From contig CAZTAO010000051.1 in the NCBI GenBank assembly GCA_964611645.1, forward strand, positions 1-33,597: a DNA stretch of 33,597 bases, given 5' to 3'. The notes below the pieces were generated by a model. It ran no database searches and had not been told where the DNA came from. It saw only the letters and a program-made list of their open reading frames with translations. Positions 30,611 through 33,597 of the stretch are shown piece by piece (positions within the stretch are counted from its first letter, which is position 1; each line of letters starts with the position of its first letter). This stretch comes from CAZTAO01 sp964611645. Its GTDB lineage: Bacteria > Armatimonadota > UBA5829. A program made the translations under genes and the position numbers.

Positions 30611-31864
30611 TTACTTTGGGGATATCTCACGAATCTGCGATCTTCTTACACGCCACACGTGGGATTCCACCGGCCCGAATGAAGCCGTGAAGCTGTCGTT
30701 CTCTATCGTGACGGGCTTGCCGTTTTCGAACATCAGTTGGGCTTTTGCCTTTCGGATGCCGGGGACGGTTATGCTTGTCCTGGTGGGCTGGCGCTCCATA
30801 TTGGCGGCGATGATGTAGGTGTCTTTCCCGACGCTCTTGACCATGGTTCGGACGTTGTCTTTGTCATCGATGGTCTCTTTGGTGTCAGCGGTCAAGAGCG
30901 GCATCAACTGGTTAAGCTCGCTGACCACCTGCTTGAGCCTCTCCCAGTTCTCCACTCTCGACAGGTATCCGCCGACCTGCCCCCTGTCTAGCATCAGATC
31001 CATCAGCGAGTAGTAGAAGATTCCTCTCGCCCCGGAGGCTACAGCGGTGTAGGTCATTGTGCGCAATTCGTTGAGGGTAGGGAACCGCTGCCATTCTGCT
31101 GGCACAAAGTTGGGATCCTCGGGGCTTGCCTTGAGCTTGCCGTAGTTGAAGGCTTGGCACACAAACCAAAACGGCTTACCGTTGTCGGATGCCGTGCGGC
31201 AGTTATCGGCCATGATAGCAATGCCTCTGAAGCCGGTACCCGCGAAGTCCGTGGCCGGGATGGGGGGAATGGGATAGTAGTCTGCCTGAACCACGTCCAG
31301 CCAGGGAGTGAACGTCGAAACGCCTGCAAACCGACACAACACGGTAGTCACAGGGTGGTTCGGATCGCGCTCTTTGATCATCTTGTATGCCGCAGGCACA
31401 TACTCTGTTCCTCGCCGCTCGCCTTCACCCTTCGGCTCGCCGCTCGCATCAGGCTCGTCCATAACGTGCCACGCCAGGAGCGCCGGGTGATTGCGGAAAA
31501 GCTCGATCCGCTTGCTGCAGCGGTCCCAGTTCATAGTTCGCATGTAGGGACGGTAGAAGCTCGCCAGTGCCATAAGCTTGTTCTTGCGAGCCGCGTCGAG
31601 CCACTCCTGTCCATCCCTGGCCGCCGCTTCCTCGTCGTGATCCTCCCACATATAGGTGTGCACCGTGTTGAACCCGGCCTTAGCCAGGATGGGCATATCA
31701 TCAGCGCCCGCCTGGTATATGCCAATGGGGAAGAATGGCTTTCCGTTCACCAACACGCATTTGTTGCCGACCGCCTTCACCGCCGCACAGGCAGGCAACG
31801 CGGCAAAGATCATAACAGCCACGGCGGGCAATACGGAGTGAAAGAAGCGACTGTACATCAACAT
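30611..31864 (-). CDS. exported glycosidase-like TIM barrel, paralog 2
   Basis: A 417-residue tandem paralog of the preceding entry, with the same layout: signal peptide, FFPIGIYQAGADD, NTVHTYMWEDHDEE, NHPALLAWHVMDEPDASGE, and the C-terminal beta domain. It differs by a short insert (DLMLDRGQVGGYLSRVENWE) after GARGIFYYS, where the other copy has TERRESD; this loop borders the expected active site, so the two may prefer different substrates. ATG at 31864 or, better placed after GGAG, ATG at 31858. Promoter at 31922-31950. It is the upstream copy, so transcription may continue into paralog 1. Confidence 0.8.
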   Translation of the reverse strand: MLMYSRFFHSVLPAVAVMIFAALPACAAVKAVGNKCVLVNGKPFFPIGIYQAGADDMPILAKAGFNTVHTYMWEDHDEEAAARDGQEWLDAARKNKLMALASFYRPYMRTMNWDRCSKRIELFRNHPALLAWHVMDEPDASGEPKGEGERRGTEYVPAAYKMIKERDPNHPVTTVLCRFAGVSTFTPWLDVVQADYYPIPPIPATDFAGTGFRGIAIMADNCRTASDNGKPFWFVCQAFNYGKLKASPEDPNFVPAEWQRFPTLNELRTMTYTAVASGARGIFYYSLMDLMLDRGQVGGYLSRVENWERLKQVVSELNQLMPLLTADTKETIDDKDNVRTMVKSVGKDTYIIAANMERQPTRTSITVPGIRKAKAQLMFENGKPVTIENDSFTASFGPVESHVWRVRRSQIREISPK

Positions 31865-31921
31865 ATCTCCTATCAGGTCTGGGCTTGGCAGGCGCAGCAA
31901 CGTGGCCTAACACGCAATGAC

Positions 31922-31950
31922 AGAGTAACAGTCCCCAAAATCCCTGTCAA
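31922..31950 (-). promoter_or_regulatory. promoter of the tandem glycosidase-like genes
   Basis: On the - strand TTGACA (31945-31950), 17 nt, then TACTCT (31922-31927). The -35 box is perfect; the -10 box keeps the key T, A and final T. It is divergent from the weaker promoter at 31961-31989. Confidence 0.6.
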
Positions 31951-31960
31951 ACCGCCGCGC

Positions 31961-31989
31961 TTGCACCTTAGCGCCCAACCGGATAGAAT
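31961..31989 (+). promoter_or_regulatory. possible promoter of the PhnP-like gene
   Basis: TTGCAC (31961-31966), 17 nt, then TAGAAT (31984-31989). The -10 box is 5 of 6 and the -35 box only 3 of 6. The ATG is 65 nt downstream. Confidence 0.4.
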
Positions 31990-32053
31990 GGGTCAAAACC
32001 ACTGCCCTCGTTTTCCGTGCGTCATATATGTCATCGGGAAGGGAGCGAACCCA

Positions 32054-32872
32054 ATGCGCATCCAAATCCTCGGCACGGCCGCCGCTGAAGCCTGGCCTGC
32101 CGTTTTCTGCAACTGCGATACCTGCAACAGAGCCCGAGCAGCCGGCGGAAAGAACTACAGGAGCAGGACTTCGATCCAGATAGATGACATCTGCAAGATC
32201 GACCTCCCGCCCGACACCTACCACCACATGGTCCGGGAGAGTCTCGACCTCTCGGCCCTGGCGCACCTTTTCGTCACCCATTCCCACACAGACCACTTCT
32301 GCGCCGGGGAATTGGAGTGGTATGGGCCTCCGTTCGCGTTCAACCTGAAGAACCCGCCGCTGCGGGTCTATGGGAATAGCGCAGTCGTTGCCAAGGCCAG
32401 GTCTGCTATCAGCGCTCAGGCAGCCCCGCCTGTCGAAGTATTTGAGATCCAGCCATTCGTGCCCGTAAACGCGGGGAGCCTGACATTCACCCCGCTTCTT
32501 GCCTCGCACATGCCAGAGGAGCAGTGTCTGAATTACCTGATAGCATCAGATACCGCGAGCGTTCTGTATACCCCGGACAGCGGTGAGTATCAGCAGGAGA
32601 CCCTCGACTACCTCTGCAATCAGAAGCTGGATATGGCGATAGTGGAATGCACCCTGGGAAACCAAAACTACCCTCCCACCGGCCACATGACCTTCCAGGC
32701 AGTGCTCGCCCTGCGGGACACTCTCGCCAAACACAACGCCGTCACTTCCGAAACCCCAGTAATTATCACCCACTTCTCCCACAACATCGGGATGCTCCAC
32801 GAGGAGTTTGAAGCTATAGCAAACCCCGAAGGCATTACCGTGGCGTACGATGGGATGGTGGTGGAGGTATAA
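32054..32872 (+). CDS. PhnP-like metallo-beta-lactamase-fold phosphodiesterase
   Basis: A 272-residue MBL-fold hydrolase. ILGTAAAEAWPAVFCNCDTC (5-24) closely resembles the start of PhnP, including the Cys19, Cys21 and Cys24 zinc site, and THSHTDH (75-81) is the MBL metal motif. YTPDSGEY and ITHFSHN supply further ligands. PhnP cleaves phosphoribosyl 1,2-cyclic phosphate in phosphonate breakdown, but no other phn gene is here, so the substrate may be another cyclic phosphate. The open frame starts far upstream at 31154, antisense to the glycosidase gene; the ATG at 32054 has AAGGGAG before it and begins the conserved fold. Confidence 0.88.
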   Translation: MRIQILGTAAAEAWPAVFCNCDTCNRARAAGGKNYRSRTSIQIDDICKIDLPPDTYHHMVRESLDLSALAHLFVTHSHTDHFCAGELEWYGPPFAFNLKNPPLRVYGNSAVVAKARSAISAQAAPPVEVFEIQPFVPVNAGSLTFTPLLASHMPEEQCLNYLIASDTASVLYTPDSGEYQQETLDYLCNQKLDMAIVECTLGNQNYPPTGHMTFQAVLALRDTLAKHNAVTSETPVIITHFSHNIGMLHEEFEAIANPEGITVAYDGMVVEV

Positions 32873-32887
32873 GGGCAGGTGCCGGAG

Positions 32888-33370
32888 TCATTTCCCTCGC
32901 CTGGACTGCGGTTGTCTCTTCGGGTCCCAGATTATGTCCCGGTAGCAGTCGTACTGGGAGAGGGTCCTTGTGACTCCGAAGACCCTGAGCTCTTTGCCGC
33001 AGAGCTTGGCCAGTGTGGGGCGCTGCTGCTGGCCCTTCGCCAAGCGGGCATACCCCGGCGCAATCTCAAGCCCCTTTGGGCACTCCGCGAACCACTTGCT
33101 GTCTGTGGCGGCTGCCATCAGCGACTCAAATCTTTTCGGGAGTTCAGCGGTTGGAATAAGCACATAGAGCACCAGAGAAAAGCTCCCCGGATTCAATGAG
33201 GTCATCTTCAGAGGGTAGACCGGCCGAGGGGTCTTGAACGTGAGTCGGAGAGGGGCCAGCGTTCCAAATCTCAAGCCCTTGCCCTTCTCCGGGGTCCGGA
33301 CTTTGCAGGCCACGAACGTCCACTTGTGCTCTACGTAGTATTGGATCGGTTTGATCGTGGTGGCAACCAC
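32888..33370 (-). pseudogene. truncated DUF2330 protein, C-terminal part only
   Basis: A 160-codon frame whose sequence, IQYYVEHKWTFVACKV, LAPLRLTFKTPRPVYPLKM and SLNPGSFSLVLYVLIP, matches the middle and C-terminal part of DUF2330 proteins, which normally have a signal peptide and about 150-200 more N-terminal residues. A TAG lies two codons before the first possible start (GTG 33370), and the intact end of another gene occupies 33446 onward, so the missing N-terminus is not encoded here. No good ribosome binding site precedes 33370. It is most likely a 5'-deleted remnant, though a short derivative gene cannot be excluded. Confidence 0.6.
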
Positions 33371-33445
33371 GCGCTAGCCGCAGCTTCAATCGTTTATTGA
33401 GAATCTTCGCAGATTGCCGTGCCGGCGGCGGTGGTTTCCATCGGG

Positions 33446-33597
33446 CTATTCGTCCTTCACCTTCTCGAGCAAGAAGATGACGGGGCGGTAGCCGTCGGTG
33501 CAGCAGGTCACGAACGAGTCCTGGCCGCCGCGAGCCATCCCATAGACCAGCTTCTGGATGTCCGCCCAAGCCCACCCGCAGAAGCCCTCGGGCATGT
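33446..33597 (-). CDS. C-terminal end of a TIGR04076-like protein (partial)
   Basis: The - strand frame entering from the right edge reads PEGFCGWAWADIQKLVYG (residues 2-19 of the visible part) and CCTDGYRPVIFLLEKVKDE, then TAG at 33446-33448. The PEGFC-WAWADI and CCTDG-RPVIF motifs are typical of the C-terminus of TIGR04076 proteins, small Cys-rich proteins of unknown function. About 50 codons are visible; the start lies beyond the window. The visible ATG (33595) is internal. Confidence 0.6.
   Translation of the reverse strand, partial: MPEGFCGWAWADIQKLVYGMARGGQDSFVTCCTDGYRPVIFLLEKVKDE

Noticed and set aside
31154..32053. 300-codon N-terminal extension of the PhnP-like gene
   Set aside because: It runs antisense to the glycosidase-like gene and across its promoter; the MBL fold begins at the ATG at 32054.
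33144..33575. 143-codon - strand open frame at the right edge
   Set aside because: It overlaps both the DUF2330 fragment and the TIGR04076-like end in the wrong frame; those frames carry recognisable motifs.
1..33597. possible tRNA genes, CRISPR arrays, insertion sequences or phage genes
   Set aside because: Reading the intergenic stretches on both strands showed no tRNA-like cloverleaf, no regularly spaced repeats and no transposase or integrase motif.

Overview
The window is about 33.6 kb of GC-rich bacterial chromosome with 31 protein genes that I accept, one gene fragment and two genes cut by the window edges. I see no tRNA or rRNA gene, CRISPR array, transposase or phage gene. The gene content suggests a free-living diderm heterotroph: a TolC-type outer-membrane efflux protein, several Sec-exported and lipoprotein precursors, a GH127 glycosidase, DUF3160, TMEM43-like and DUF2330-like proteins. 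Armatimonadota or a similar uncultivated phylum would fit, but no phylogenetic marker in the window proves this. Promoters of the sigma-70 type (TTGACA, 17 nt, TATAAT-like) are easy to see, and many gene pairs share ATGA, GTGA or TTGA overlaps, so operons are tightly coupled.

Layout. (1) 195-2992, + strand: a four-gene cassette with a GCS2/YbdK-type carboxylate-amine ligase, a phosphatidylserine-decarboxylase-like protein, a small membrane-anchored helical protein and a GT2 glycosyltransferase. Direct copies of a dispersed repeat bracket it (35-85 and 3317-3366), with an inverted copy at 3068-3178. (2) 3403-4188, - strand: rplU-rpmA with a near-perfect promoter, a leader hairpin and a terminator. 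(3) 4243-8008, - strand: three overlapping exported-protein genes (Asp-rich repeat protein, DUF3160, CapA-like). (4) 8205-9734, +: an unknown secreted protein with its own promoter. (5) 9890-16308, - strand: two HEAT-like lipoproteins, two tandem SPFH/band 7 proteins, a creatininase-family amidohydrolase and a beta-propeller protein. (6) 16630-20503, +: GH127 beta-L-arabinofuranosidase, a TIM-barrel protein and an orphan sensor histidine kinase. (7) 20537-25214, - strand: CstA transporter (strong promoter, structured 5' leader), oligoendopeptidase F and a HepT/MntA toxin-antitoxin pair. (8) 25252-27949, +: a UbiA-type polyprenyl-phosphate pentosyltransferase-like enzyme, an SMR-fold protein lacking the EmrE proton-coupling Glu, and a TolC-like protein. 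(9) 28045-29283, +: a TMEM43-like membrane protein behind a strong promoter. (10) 29310-31950, - strand: two tandem paralogous exported glycosidase-like TIM barrels. (11) 32054-32872, +: a PhnP-like metallo-hydrolase. (12) 32888-33597, - strand: a truncated DUF2330 fragment and the C-terminus of a TIGR04076-like protein.

The best candidates for something undescribed are the ligase/decarboxylase/glycosyltransferase cassette, whose decarboxylase lacks an expected catalytic Asp; the UbiA plus SMR-flippase-like pair; the HEAT-lipoprotein/SPFH/creatininase/propeller cluster; and the structured cstA mRNA leader. All functional statements come from motif recognition by eye; no database search was run.
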